Below, in pieces: positions 54,779-62,896 of a stretch of 64,000 nt of DNA. Position numbers and translations under genes: made by a program. The notes under the pieces are model-generated. The model saw nothing but the letters and a program-made list of their open reading frames with translations. It did not search any database and had not been told where the DNA came from. Positions within the stretch are counted from its first letter, which is position 1, and the number at the start of each line of letters is the position of its first letter. The stretch lies in assembly GCF_027497495.1 (NCBI RefSeq), contig NZ_CP114205.1:4216001-4280000 (forward strand), read 5' to 3'. Source of the DNA: Streptomyces tubercidicus (GTDB taxonomy: Bacteria > Actinomycetota > Actinomycetes > Streptomycetales > Streptomycetaceae).

Positions 54779-55255
54779 TCAGCTTCCGCAGGCGCAGGCT
54801 GCGGCGGGGGCCTCCTCGGCTGGCCGGCTTGTGCAGCAGGCGTCGCCGGTCGTGGCCGCGTTGGGGTCGGCGCTCTTGCCGAGGGTGTCGGCGTCGGCCT
54901 TGACGACGTAGACCTCCCACGGTTCCCGGCCGGGGCCATGCACCCACACCTTGTCCTGGAGGGCGTAGCAGCACGAGGTGTCGTTCTCCTCGAAGGTGGC
55001 GAGGCCGACGTCCTTGAGGCGGGTCGTGGCGGCCGTCACCTGGTCCGTGGACTCGACCTCCACGCCGAGATGATCGAGGCGGGTTTCCTGTCCCGGCTCA
55101 CCCTCGATCAACACGAGCTTGAGCGGCGGCTCGGTGATGGCGAAGTTGGCGTAGCCCTCGCGTCGCTTGGCCGGCTCGGTGCCGAACAGCTTCGAGTAGA
55201 AGGCGATCGACGCTTCAAGGTCGCTGACGCGCAGGGCGAGCTGTGCACGTGACAT
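54779..55255 (-). CDS. arsI: ArsI/CadI-family metal or organoarsenical enzyme
   Basis: A 158-residue vicinal-oxygen-chelate protein. The metal ligand His62 is in RLDHLGVEVE and the vicinal pair Cys95-Cys96 in TSCCYALQ, as in ArsI C-As lyase, which cleaves the carbon-arsenic bond of trivalent organoarsenicals. A Cys-rich tail (ACCTSRP, ACACGS) adds possible metal sites. Homologues called CadI are induced by Cd. Start ATG 55255 is behind GGAGT. It is divergent from ArsR, so the whole arsenic set is probably one regulon. Confidence 0.9.
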   Translation of the reverse strand: MSRAQLALRVSDLEASIAFYSKLFGTEPAKRREGYANFAITEPPLKLVLIEGEPGQETRLDHLGVEVESTDQVTAATTRLKDVGLATFEENDTSCCYALQDKVWVHGPGREPWEVYVVKADADTLGKSADPNAATTGDACCTSRPAEEAPAAACACGS

Positions 55256-55278
55256 GGCGAGACTCCGATCGGCTTGCA

Positions 55279-55297
55279 TTGATATCTATCGATTCAA
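55279..55297. promoter_or_regulatory. Probable ArsR operator
   Basis: TTGAT (55279-55283) and ATTCAA (55292-55297) form an imperfect inverted repeat in an AT-rich 79-base divergent region between arsI and arsR. Position and base composition, not a proven consensus, support the call. Confidence 0.45.
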
Positions 55298-55334
55298 GGT
55301 TGCATCCTGATTCGAAGAACGTCAACATAGAGGT

Positions 55335-55742
55335 ATGTCGAATCAAGAGCTCGTGGTGATCGAGCAGACCAGCGAAGCCGGTGAATGCTGCCCCGGCCTG
55401 CTTTCGGCCCCGCTCGACGAGGGCCAGGCCGTGGAACTGTCGAAGGTGTTCAAGGCCCTCGGCGATCCGGTGCGGCTCCGCCTGCTGTCGATGATCGCCT
55501 CGCGCGCCGGGGGCGAGGTCTGCGTCTGCGATCTGACCCCGGCGTTCGACCTGTCGCAGCCGACGATCTCGCATCACCTCAAGCTGCTTCGGCAGGCCGG
55601 ACTCATCGACTGCGAGCGGCGCGGTACGTGGGTCTACTACTGGCTGCTGCCCGAGATGACTGACCGCCTCGCGGGCATCTTGACCCGCCCCGTCGGCGAG
55701 CCCCTGCCCGCTCCCGGCGAGACCGCCGGGGCCACCGCGTGA
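55335..55742 (+). CDS. arsR: ArsR arsenic-responsive repressor
   Basis: A 135-residue ArsR/SmtB protein. Cys63 and Cys65 lie in EVCVCDL, the classical As(III) site at the start of the recognition helix region, and an extra pair Cys18-Cys19 (GECCPGL) may complete the ligand set. The winged helix is LSQPTISHHLKLLRQAGL. The gene overlaps ACR3 by four bases (GTGA), so sensor and exporter are coupled. The ribosome site is very close to the ATG. Confidence 0.93.
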   Translation: MSNQELVVIEQTSEAGECCPGLLSAPLDEGQAVELSKVFKALGDPVRLRLLSMIASRAGGEVCVCDLTPAFDLSQPTISHHLKLLRQAGLIDCERRGTWVYYWLLPEMTDRLAGILTRPVGEPLPAPGETAGATA

Positions 55743-56869
55743 GCGCCGCGCCCGAGAAGGCGGTCGCGGGCCGCCTGTCCTTCCTCGACCGCTACCTCGC
55801 CGTGTGGATTCTCGCCGCGATGGCGCTCGGCCTCGGCCTTGGGCGCCTCGTGCCCGGCCTCGGGGATGCTCTCGCCAAGGTGACTGTCACCGGGGTGTCC
55901 CTCCCCATCGCGCTCGGCCTGCTCGTGATGATGTACCCGGTCCTCGCCAAGGTGCGCTACGACCGGCTCGACACCGTCACCCGCGACCGCCGCCTGCTGC
56001 TGCCCTCCCTGCTGCTGAACTGGATCGTCGGCCCGGCGCTCATGTTCGCGCTGGCGTGGCTGTTCCTTCCCGATCTGCCCGAGTACCGCACTGGCCTGAT
56101 CATCGTCGGGCTGGCCCGCTGTATCGCCATGGTCATCATCTGGAACGACCTCGCGTGCGGCGATCGCGAGGCCGCCGCCGTCCTGGTGGCGCTGAACTCG
56201 GTGTTCCAGGTGATCGCATTCTCGGCGCTCGGCTGGTTCTACCTCTCCGTGCTCCCCGGGTGGCTCGGCTTTGAGCAGTCCGGCGGGTTGGGGTCTCCCC
56301 TGCTCAAGCGGAGCCGAGAGCTTGGGGACGTATCCGTATGGGAGATCGCCCGAAGCGTGCTGATCTTCCTCGGCATCCCGCTCGCCGCCGGCTACCTCAC
56401 CCGCCGGATCGGAGAAAAGGTCAAGGGACGCACCTGGTACGAGTCCAAGCTGATCCCGCGCATCGGGCCGTTCGCCCTGTATGGCCTGCTGTTCACGATC
56501 GTCATCCTCTTTGCCCTGCAAGGCGACGCGATCACCTCGCAGCCGCTCGACGTCGCCCGCATCGCGCTCCCGCTGCTCGTGTACTTCGCCCTCATGTGGG
56601 CCGGATCCATGGCACTCGGACGCTCCGTCGGCCTCGACTACCCGCGCGCGACGACCCTTGCGTTCACGGCCGCCGGCAACAACTTCGAGCTGGCCATCGC
56701 GGTAGCCATCGCCACCTTCGGCGCCACCTCCGGGCAGGCCCTCGCCGGAGTGGTCGGCCCGCTCATCGAGGTGCCGGTGCTGATCGGCCTCGTCTACGTC
56801 GCGCTGTACGCCCGGCGCTTCTTCACCGCCCGCACGTCCCTGACGGAGGAAGACCCCGCCCATGTCTGA
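55739..56869 (+). CDS. acr3: ACR3-family arsenite exporter
   Basis: A 376-residue ten-helix exporter of As(III). The essential Cys128 is in VGLARCIAMV, followed by the signature IIWNDLACGD; the last helices include FTAAGNNFELAIAVAIATFG. Start GTG overlaps the end of arsR. Residues about 183-199, in a loop after GWFYLSVLPGWLG, are encoded by a palindromic repeat (56288-56330) and look like an in-frame insertion compared with the family. The next gene, arsC, overlaps by eight bases. Confidence 0.93.
   Translation: MSAAPEKAVAGRLSFLDRYLAVWILAAMALGLGLGRLVPGLGDALAKVTVTGVSLPIALGLLVMMYPVLAKVRYDRLDTVTRDRRLLLPSLLLNWIVGPALMFALAWLFLPDLPEYRTGLIIVGLARCIAMVIIWNDLACGDREAAAVLVALNSVFQVIAFSALGWFYLSVLPGWLGFEQSGGLGSPLLKRSRELGDVSVWEIARSVLIFLGIPLAAGYLTRRIGEKVKGRTWYESKLIPRIGPFALYGLLFTIVILFALQGDAITSQPLDVARIALPLLVYFALMWAGSMALGRSVGLDYPRATTLAFTAAGNNFELAIAVAIATFGATSGQALAGVVGPLIEVPVLIGLVYVALYARRFFTARTSLTEEDPAHV
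56288..56330. repeat. Palindromic repeat inserted in the ACR3 gene
   Basis: The segment contains TTGGGGTCTCCCC, CTGCTCAAGCGGAGC and GAGAGCTTGGGGA, with inverted symmetry of CCCC/GGGG ends and AGCGGAGC-type centre. It matches the style of hairpin repeats that I recall as common between Streptomyces genes. Here it lies inside a coding frame, adds about 15-17 residues and keeps the frame open. Confidence 0.6.
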
Positions 56870-57281
56870 CACCGCCCCGCCCTCCGTGCTGTTCGTCTGC
56901 GTCCACAACGCCGGCCGCTCGCAGATGGCCGCCGCGTTCCTCACGTACCTTGCGGGTGACCGTGTCCAGGTGCGGTCCGCCGGGTCCGCCCCCGCCGACG
57001 CCGTGAACCCGTCCGTCGTGGCAGCGATGGCCGAGGTGGGCATCGACGTCTCGGCCGAGGTGCCCAAGGTGCTCACCGTCGAGGCCGTGCAGGCGTCCGA
57101 CGTCGTCATCACGATGGGCTGCGGCGACACCTGCCCCGTCTTCCCCGGAAAGCGGTACCTCGACTGGCAGTTGCCCGACCCCGCCGGACAGGGCGTCGAA
57201 GCCGTACGCCCCATCCGCGACGACATCGAGCAGCGGATCCGCGAACTCCTTGAGCAGATCGCCCCTGAGGGACAGGCGTGA
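56862..57281 (+). CDS. arsC: Arsenate reductase, LMW-phosphatase type
   Basis: A 139-residue ArsC of the low-molecular-weight phosphatase fold that reduces As(V) to As(III) for export by ACR3. The active-site loop CVHNAGRS has Cys13 and Arg19; the relay cysteines are Cys87 and Cys91 (GCGDTC), so thioredoxin or mycothiol should recycle it. The general acid Asp is in WQLPDPAG. It overlaps acr3 by eight bases. No thioredoxin reductase gene follows, unlike some Streptomyces ars operons. Confidence 0.94.
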   Translation: MSDTAPPSVLFVCVHNAGRSQMAAAFLTYLAGDRVQVRSAGSAPADAVNPSVVAAMAEVGIDVSAEVPKVLTVEAVQASDVVITMGCGDTCPVFPGKRYLDWQLPDPAGQGVEAVRPIRDDIEQRIRELLEQIAPEGQA

Positions 57282-57476
57282 GCTTGGCCTTCCGGCACGG
57301 ATCTGGCGCGCGACGCCTGAACCGGCTCAGCAGGAAGGGGCGTCCTGCGGACGCCGTGGTCCGGGGCGCGCCGGGTCGCTGGTGTCGTCAGCCGGGCAGG
57401 GTGCGGGCGATCTCCAGGGCGAGGCGCAGTGGGCCGACGGCGGGGGAATGTGCGTGGTCGGACGGATGGGTGTTGA

Positions 57477-58433
57477 TCAGTTCGTCGCCCGCAGCGTGTG
57501 GCAATCGGGCTTGGGGAGCCACCAGTTGGCGCTCGGGGGGCGGTGCCAGCGGTGGGTCCGGGCGTAGGTGTGGATGAGTTCCAGGGCTCGGTTGGTGGCG
57601 GGGTGCGCGGTGGTGGTGTTCCAGACGGCGTGCCAGGGGTAGAGGGGGACGGGGTCGCTCAGGGGCCGGGCGGTGAGGCCGTCGGGGAGGTGTGAGCAGG
57701 GGAGGCCGAAGGCCGGGTGGCGGAGGGCTTGGACGGCGGCCAGAGCGGAGGTGCGGCCGTGTCCGCGTACCCGTGTCGCCACCTTCAGGCCGAAGGCAGC
57801 GACGGCTTGGTCGACCCAGTCGTGCCACTCGGCGGACTCGTCCGCTGCGTGGATCAGGAGCGGGTGGTCGGCGAGGGCGGCGAGGGGGACCTCGTCCCGG
57901 TCGGCGAGGGGGTGGCCGGTGGGGAGGATGACGCCGATGGGGTCCAGGCCCACGGGCATGGTGGCGAGGGCGGCTCCGAGGGGGCGGCCGAGGCCGAAGG
58001 GGCGGCCGAAGGCAAGGTCGAGGCCGTCGGTGAGGAGGCGGGGCAGTGCTGCGGCCATGCCGTGGCTCTGGAGCACCTCGAACGGCAGGTCGGGGGCCTG
58101 GGTGCGCAGGTGATGGATCAGGAGCGTGGAGGGCAGGCCCTCGGCGACGACGTCGATGCGCAGGGGTGTGCAGGTGTGGGTGATCTCGTTGACCAGGCGC
58201 TCGGCGTCGACGAGGAGGCGTCGGCCGCGTTCGGCGAAGGTCTCGCCGGCGGGGGTGAGGGCGACGTGGCGGCGATCGCGGGTGAACAGCGGGACGCCGA
58301 GCCGCTTCTCCAGGGTTCTGATCTGGGCGGAGAGGGTCTGCTGGGCGATGGTGAGCCGGTCCGCGGCCCGGCCGAAGTGGAGTTCGTCGGCGAGGGTGAC
58401 GGCGTAGCGCACCTGGCGCAGGTCGAGGTCCAC
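57477..58433 (-). CDS. LysR-family transcriptional regulator
   Basis: A 318-residue regulator. The helix-turn-helix is DLRQVRYAVTLADELHFGRA with LTIAQQTLSAQIRTLEKRLG; the effector domain contains LLIHHLRTQAPDLPFEVLQS and GLDLAFGRP. Start GTG 58433 has AGGA close by. It is divergent from the homogentisate-dioxygenase-like gene, with a 24-bp palindrome in the 355-base gap, so it probably regulates that gene. Confidence 0.9.
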   Translation of the reverse strand: MDLDLRQVRYAVTLADELHFGRAADRLTIAQQTLSAQIRTLEKRLGVPLFTRDRRHVALTPAGETFAERGRRLLVDAERLVNEITHTCTPLRIDVVAEGLPSTLLIHHLRTQAPDLPFEVLQSHGMAAALPRLLTDGLDLAFGRPFGLGRPLGAALATMPVGLDPIGVILPTGHPLADRDEVPLAALADHPLLIHAADESAEWHDWVDQAVAAFGLKVATRVRGHGRTSALAAVQALRHPAFGLPCSHLPDGLTARPLSDPVPLYPWHAVWNTTTAHPATNRALELIHTYARTHRWHRPPSANWWLPKPDCHTLRATN

Positions 58434-58560
58434 AAATCCTCACCGTAACAGTCTGAGGCTGTCACGTGTCCGATGAACGGTGTTGGACCGGCGGCACGCT
58501 GTGGCTGTTGACTCATCGAGTGAAAGGCGCCAGAGGGGCGCAAACCGAAGGAGTTGTCCG

Positions 58561-58584
58561 GCCTTTGACCGCTGCGTCAAAGGC
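58561..58584. promoter_or_regulatory. 24-bp palindrome GCCTTTGAC-N6-GTCAAAGGC
   Basis: Perfect 9-bp arms separated by six bases, in the 355-base gap between the divergent LysR and dioxygenase genes. The remainder of the gap shows no gene; AAGGAG at its end serves the dioxygenase start. The palindrome has the size of an operator, and no U-run makes a terminator unlikely. Confidence 0.6.
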
Positions 58585-58788
58585 TGGTGGCGTGGCGAGG
58601 CGGTGGCCGCGACTACCTACGGGTCCCGCGAGACGCGGTGCGCGGTCGGGCCGCGTCGCCGCCGCGCCTGGCACGGGGGTAGCAGGGCAGGGCCTCTCGC
58701 CGGCCCGACCGCCACACCACGCCTACCTCTCACTCACCCACCAGATGGGGCGCTTGGCGTTTGCCGACGCCCAAGGAGAAGTCGCTGT

Positions 58789-59925
58789 ATGTTCGCGAAG
58801 CACGTTCAGGGCCGGATCTCCCGCCAGGCCCATGCCCGGGTGCCCGAGGGCACTTTCGAGGAGCACCACGGCCGTCAGGGGTTCGAGGGTGAGGTCTCTC
58901 AGCTCTACCACGCCCACCCGACCACGGACTGGCTGCGGGTGGAGGGCCCGATCCGGCCACGGGGCATCCGGCTCACCGACGTTCCCGCCGCCGACGAGCA
59001 CGACGAGCGCGCCCTGCCGACGCCGCTGATGTTCAACGAGGACATCACGGTCTCGGTGTCGAAGCGGACGGCGCCGATGCCGTACTACGTCCGCAACACC
59101 GACGGCGACACCCTGTTGCTGGTCCAGTCGGGCAGCGGCGCCCTCGTCACCGACTACGGCACCCTCGCGTACGGGCCGCTGGAGTACCTGGTGATCCCCA
59201 AGGGCACCAACTACCGGATCGTCCCCGACCCCGGCGCCGAGCAGCACGTCACCTACGTGGTGGAGACGCGGGATCCCATCACGCTCCCCGAGCGGGGGCT
59301 GCTGGGGCACTTCCTGCCCTTCGACCGCGGCGTCCTCGACGTCCCCCGGCTCGACGCCGGCATCACCGTCCCCTCCGCGCAGAACCCGGCCGGTGAGTGG
59401 GAGGTGCTCGTCCGGCGCGCGGGCGAACTGTCGTCCATCTTCTACGCCTTCGACCCCGCCGACGTGGAAGGCTGGACCGGCACCCTGGCCCCCTTCCGGC
59501 TGCGCCTGGCGGACATCCGCCCGCTCACCTGCGAACGCCTCGAAATGCCGCCGGTGGCACACGCCACCTTCCAGGCCGGGCAGAACTGGTTCGTCACCAT
59601 GGCCCCCCGGCCCACCCAGACCGCGGACGACGCGGACAAGGCGCAGCCGGCCCACCGCAACGTCGACTACGACGAGCTGTTCGTCTTCCTCGGCACCGGC
59701 GACGGTGCCGGCGACGGTGGCCAGGCCGGTCCGCCGACGGGGCTGGCCACCGTCACACCGGCCGGTATGAACCACGGCCCCGACCAGGTCCGCCATGCCA
59801 ACCCGCGCACCCGGCTGCCGTTCTACGTGTGGAACGTCGACACCGTCCGCCCCCTGCGCTACACCGAAGCCTTCGAAGCCGTCGAGATCCCCGACTTCGC
59901 CCGCCAGGAGAGCTACCGCGGCTGA
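58789..59925 (+). CDS. Homogentisate 1,2-dioxygenase-like enzyme
   Basis: A 378-residue double-cupin protein like homogentisate dioxygenase, which opens the ring of homogentisate in tyrosine and phenylalanine breakdown using Fe(II). Signs are VEGPIRPRGIRL, an N-terminal cupin with GDTLLLVQSGSG, LEYLVIPKGTNYRI, and the iron-ligand area AHRNVDYDELFVF followed by TPAGMNHGPDQVRH. It is shorter than many family members (about 430). No maleylacetoacetate isomerase or fumarylacetoacetase gene adjoins, so substrate should be regarded as probable only. Start ATG is behind AAGGAG. Confidence 0.83.
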   Translation: MFAKHVQGRISRQAHARVPEGTFEEHHGRQGFEGEVSQLYHAHPTTDWLRVEGPIRPRGIRLTDVPAADEHDERALPTPLMFNEDITVSVSKRTAPMPYYVRNTDGDTLLLVQSGSGALVTDYGTLAYGPLEYLVIPKGTNYRIVPDPGAEQHVTYVVETRDPITLPERGLLGHFLPFDRGVLDVPRLDAGITVPSAQNPAGEWEVLVRRAGELSSIFYAFDPADVEGWTGTLAPFRLRLADIRPLTCERLEMPPVAHATFQAGQNWFVTMAPRPTQTADDADKAQPAHRNVDYDELFVFLGTGDGAGDGGQAGPPTGLATVTPAGMNHGPDQVRHANPRTRLPFYVWNVDTVRPLRYTEAFEAVEIPDFARQESYRG

Positions 59926-60180
59926 CCCCGGCCGGCTCCCGTCAGCCCCCGCCCGCATCCCCTTCCGCCCGGTAGAGGATGCGGGCACCACCGAGTTCCC
60001 TGCCCTTCGGTGGGGCCGCTGCCTTTGGGTAGCGGCGGGTCGTCCCCACAACCGCTCCAGGACAGGTCGAACCAGTCAGTGTGCCGGCGCGGCATCACTT
60101 ACGCCGGAGCTGTATCACGGCCAATTACCATTCCATGACGCTCGGTTGAGCAGGCAGAATCGGCGACGGCCGGAGGAGCC

Positions 60181-60294
60181 GTGGCACAGATGGCCGAAGC
60201 GCAGAGCGAGGCGAGACGGATCGGCGAAGCGATCCGTCAGGCACGCGTGTTACCGCGGCGCTCGCAGAAAGACGTCGCTGCCGCACCGGGGTAG
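60181..60294 (+). pseudogene. 5' stub of an XRE-type regulator gene
   Basis: GTG after a strong GGAGGAG opens a 37-residue frame whose sequence (SEARRIGEAIRQARVLPRRS, QKDVAAA) is the first half of a Streptomyces XRE helix-turn-helix domain, then stops at PG-TAG. The domain is cut just where the tRNA-flank sequence begins, so a recombination event removed the rest. Codon 24 is TTA. Confidence 0.6.
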
Positions 60295-60349
60295 GGGAGT
60301 TGGGGCACGCGGAGGGCACGCCCACCCCGGAGAGGTCTCGGCAACGAAC

Positions 60350-60376
60350 AAGCCCCAGGCCGCTGACCTGGGGCTT
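60350..60376. terminator. Hairpin next to tRNA-Gly fragment
   Basis: AAGCCCCAGG (60350-60359) pairs with CCTGGGGCTT (60367-60376) around a seven-base loop. It is the usual terminator just after a tRNA on the minus strand, and related hairpins occur at 42246 and 44164. Confidence 0.75.
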
Positions 60377-60381
60377 CCATA

Positions 60382-60425
60382 TGGAGCGGGTGACGGGAAT
60401 CGAACCCGCGCTCTGAGCTTGGGAA
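60382..60425 (-). pseudogene. 3' half of tRNA-Gly (CCC), likely attachment site
   Basis: Read on the minus strand, this segment is the anticodon loop TTCCCAA, the variable region, T-arm GCGGGTTCGATT and the acceptor end CACCCGCTCCA. It matches bacterial tRNA-Gly with anticodon CCC. The 5' half (acceptor strand GCGGGTG, D-arm, 5' anticodon stem) is absent; unrelated sequence starts within the anticodon stem. Integrases of actinomycete elements use exactly such tRNA 3' ends, so this is probably an att junction. Confidence 0.75.
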
Positions 60426-60799
60426 TCAGGGGGCCTTCCGGCGCCCGATGCCTTCCTGACCAGGGGAGATGCCGCTGGTGGGGGAGGTGTGCTCGGGCAC
60501 GTCTCCGGCCCTTGTTGACCGCTGTTTACCGCTCCGTCTGGCACGGAAGTGGCACGGTGACTCGGCGAGGCTATGGTGTCGCTCGATCTGGGCCGTGCGT
60601 GAGGGTTTTCAGGTGTTCGAGTCCGCTCGAACGGCTGTGGATTGCTGACGTGAAGGGGACCTGCGGGCTCCGCGAGCCCCGAGCGCTGCGAGAAGAATCA
60701 GCGGGAGAGCCGGCCCCGTACAGCCCCTGTGTAGGTGGAGGGGGAAGCGCGGGCGAACCTGAGCACCGTCGGCTCTGCCGCATGGTGGTGCCTGCCGGC
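60426..60799. other. Non-coding flank of the attachment site
   Basis: No supported gene. Near 60512-60561 there are TTGTTGACCGCTGTTTACCGC and repeated GGCACGG units (CTGGCACGGAAGTGGCACGG); a matching pair (GGGGCACGCGGAGGGCACG) lies on the other side of the tRNA fragment at about 60302-60320. These may be integrase arm-binding sites. Confidence 0.4.
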
Positions 60800-61110
60800 T
60801 CACTCCAGGACGGCGAGGTGGTCGGCGGCGCCCCCGCGCCACTCGATCAGGAAGAGGGTCGCATCGTCACTGGTGCTCCCGCCCCGCTCCTGTTTCAGGG
60901 TGTGGGAGAGCGAACGCACCACCGCCCGCACTCCCTTCTCCGTGTGCTCGAAGCGGTTGACCCAGGATGAGTTGTTCCTCGCCGAACTGCTCTTCGCCGG
61001 CTTCGTGCTCCTCGATCAGGCCGTCGGTGAAGCACAGCACCCGGTCGCCGCGTCTGCCGAGCCGGCGGTCTCCAATGAGTGGGTCACAGGGCAGCCTGAT
61101 GCCGGGCTTC
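60800..61110 (-). pseudogene. C-terminal remnant of a SpoIIE-type PP2C phosphatase
   Basis: The upper part, GDRVLCFTDGLIEEHEAGEE, is the D-G motif region of SpoIIE/RsbU phosphatases; after a frame change near 60960 the C-terminus continues VNRFEHTEKGVRAVVRSLSH, then SDDATLFLIEWRG. The N-terminal domains are not recognisable further up. The two parts in different frames, and the missing start, make it a relic. Confidence 0.7.
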
Positions 61111-61355
61111 GGCGCATGTGCTCGGTCGACAAACGCGCCAGGATCCGCTCGTTCCCTGCTGTCGCGCCGACAGTGCGGAAGGCCCCGATGTCCACACACC
61201 GGAGCCAGCCCATTCGTCATGTTATGCCTGTACCGCTTATCCGACATAAGGTGCTTTTGGGTAATTCGATCCTTGATCGGAAAGGGCTCAGCGCCCCGAC
61301 AGTCGCGTGCCACGCCGCACCCGCCCTCCGGAGCATCGTTTCGGCGCCTGTCTGA

Positions 61356-61574
61356 GTGCGGTACTGGCGGAGGACGGCCGGCTCGGTCTTCGGGGAGCTG
61401 TTGGAGCGCTCGGAGTTGCTGTCCGAACGGACCGTGGAGAGCTGCGAGGCATGACCACGCTTCACCCAGGGGGCCTTCCCGCCGCTGAGCTGCCTGGCCG
61501 AAAGACTGGCCCTGCGGCTTCTGCTGAGCGAGGCCACGGTCACGCGCTTCGAGACGTTCGATCCGGGCTGAGGA
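61356..61574 (+). pseudogene. Possible relic of an unidentified gene
   Basis: One plus-strand frame reads VFGELLERSELLSERTVESC, EA, a TGA, then FTQGAFPPLSCLAERLALRL to FETFDPG and a final stop. Codon use and the helical pattern suggest former coding sequence broken by a CGA-to-TGA type change. I do not recognise the family. Confidence 0.35.
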
Positions 61575-61642
61575 GACCTTGGGGTGGCCGGCCGGAGAAT
61601 TGCCTCGTCAAGGGGGTGAGGACCAGGTGCAGGGTCGTGTGG

Positions 61643-62065
61643 TCAGCTGAGGAAAGACAGCCGGACTTGGCGTTCCGGGTTGTCCCGGCCGGTGTTCACC
61701 AGTACGACGGACTGTGACGCCCCCAGCTCCAGCTCACCGTCGACCACGGGCAATGTGGCGTGCGGTGGGACCAGAGCTGGGAGCATGTGGGCGCTGCCGT
61801 GGCCTGGACTGTCGTGGCGGTCTTGCCAGTGGTCGTCCGCCGGAAGAATGTCGCGGAGGGCCGCCAACAGGTCATCGTCGCTGCCCGCGCCGGTCTCGAT
61901 GATGGCCAGGCCGGACGTCGCGTGGGAGGTGAAGATGTTCAGCAGTCCGTTTCGTCCGTGAGCGGCCTCCCGGAGGAACGCGGAGCATGCGTTCGTGAGG
62001 TCGTGCAGGGTCTCCGTGGAGCCGGTTGTGATGTTGATCGTGCGGGTGGTGAAGGTTCCAGCCAT
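61643..62065 (-). CDS. YjbQ/UPF0047-family protein
   Basis: A 140-residue protein of the YjbQ family, some members of which have weak thiamine-phosphate synthase activity. Conserved features are ITTGSTETLHDLT, FTSHATSGLAIIETG, the metal-binding HGSAHMLPAL and VNTGRDNPERQVRLSFL. Start ATG has no clear ribosome site. It lies at the head of a set of small conserved genes that follow the decayed region, on the same strand. Confidence 0.88.
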   Translation of the reverse strand: MAGTFTTRTINITTGSTETLHDLTNACSAFLREAAHGRNGLLNIFTSHATSGLAIIETGAGSDDDLLAALRDILPADDHWQDRHDSPGHGSAHMLPALVPPHATLPVVDGELELGASQSVVLVNTGRDNPERQVRLSFLS

Positions 62066-62133
62066 GGTTCACAGGTACCCGTCGCGGAGCCTGAGCGCTA
62101 ACGGCCGGATGGGTGAACAGCCTTCGCCTCGCG

Positions 62134-62406
62134 TCAGCCCCGCTCCTCCTCTTCGGCTTCCATGAGCCGGATTCCCTGGTGCGTCAGCGTGGCCATCACG
62201 GGTGTGTTCCCTTGTGCCCAGTCGACGGTGACGAGCCCTTCGCCCACCAGATAGGCGCAGGCGGCGGCCAGATCCTGCTCGGGGACCTGAAGATCGTCGC
62301 GCAGCTTTGCCCCGGTGACACCGAGGAAGCGATTGCCTTCCGTGGTCTCGTACAGGGCTTTCATGATCGCATCGCGGTAGTGCTTCCGCTCTTGCAGTGT
62401 TGCCAT
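62134..62406 (-). CDS. Small winged-helix-like protein
   Basis: A 90-residue protein with a probable winged helix: MKALYETTEGNRFLGVTGAK, LRDDLQVPEQDLAAACAYLV, then GEGLVTVDWAQGNTPVMATL and TLTHQGIRLMEAEEE. The pattern (helix, recognition helix, beta wing, basic-free tail) resembles small regulators or regulator domains without a ligand domain. It may bind DNA; targets unknown. Confidence 0.75.
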   Translation of the reverse strand: MATLQERKHYRDAIMKALYETTEGNRFLGVTGAKLRDDLQVPEQDLAAACAYLVGEGLVTVDWAQGNTPVMATLTHQGIRLMEAEEEERG

Positions 62407-62497
62407 GATCGCTGTCCACTCGTGCCGGCGCCGACGCGGAGCCTGTGGGACAGGCGAGGCAGTACGCCCGCCCCGCCGCCCGTTGCCGGCTCTGGCT

Positions 62498-62773
62498 TCA
62501 GATTTCGTCCGTCTGTGTGCGGGCGTCCCCGGAGGATCGACTGGTCACCAGCCAGGGCCGCGCCGGCTCTGGTGTGTGGGTGGTGTCGACGGTGAGGTGG
62601 AGGCGGGTTCCGCCTGAGTCGTCGACGGGGTAGCTGCGCTGTTCGGTGGCTGCGAAGTGATGACGGAGAACTTCTGCGACCTGGCGGGCGGCTTCGGGGG
62701 ACGCGGCGACGATGCGCACGTCGGCGCGCCCGGCCGAGGGGAGTTCTGGTGGCTTCACGGTGGCCTCGTTCAT
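62498..62773 (-). CDS. Small conserved hypothetical protein
   Basis: A 91-residue protein with one alpha-beta unit (ADVRIVAASPEAARQVAEVL, RHHFAATEQRSYPVDD, TRLHLTVDT) resembling a ferredoxin-like half fold. No signal peptide or membrane helix. Similar small proteins occur beside DUF5994-type genes in Streptomyces as I recall, but I cannot name a function. Confidence 0.65.
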   Translation of the reverse strand: MNEATVKPPELPSAGRADVRIVAASPEAARQVAEVLRHHFAATEQRSYPVDDSGGTRLHLTVDTTHTPEPARPWLVTSRSSGDARTQTDEI

Positions 62774-62896
62774 TTAGGGACGGCAGGATGACGTGTCGGT
62801 GGGTGTGATGCCGTCGCGCCACACCCACCGCCCCCGGTCAGGAAAAGGTCGGTGTCATCTGCGGCCCCCGGCGTGGTGACGATCGTCTCCACGTCC

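Noticed and set aside
60382..60455. Complete tRNA-Gly gene
   Set aside because: The 5' half cannot pair with acceptor or anticodon stems; only the 3' half matches.
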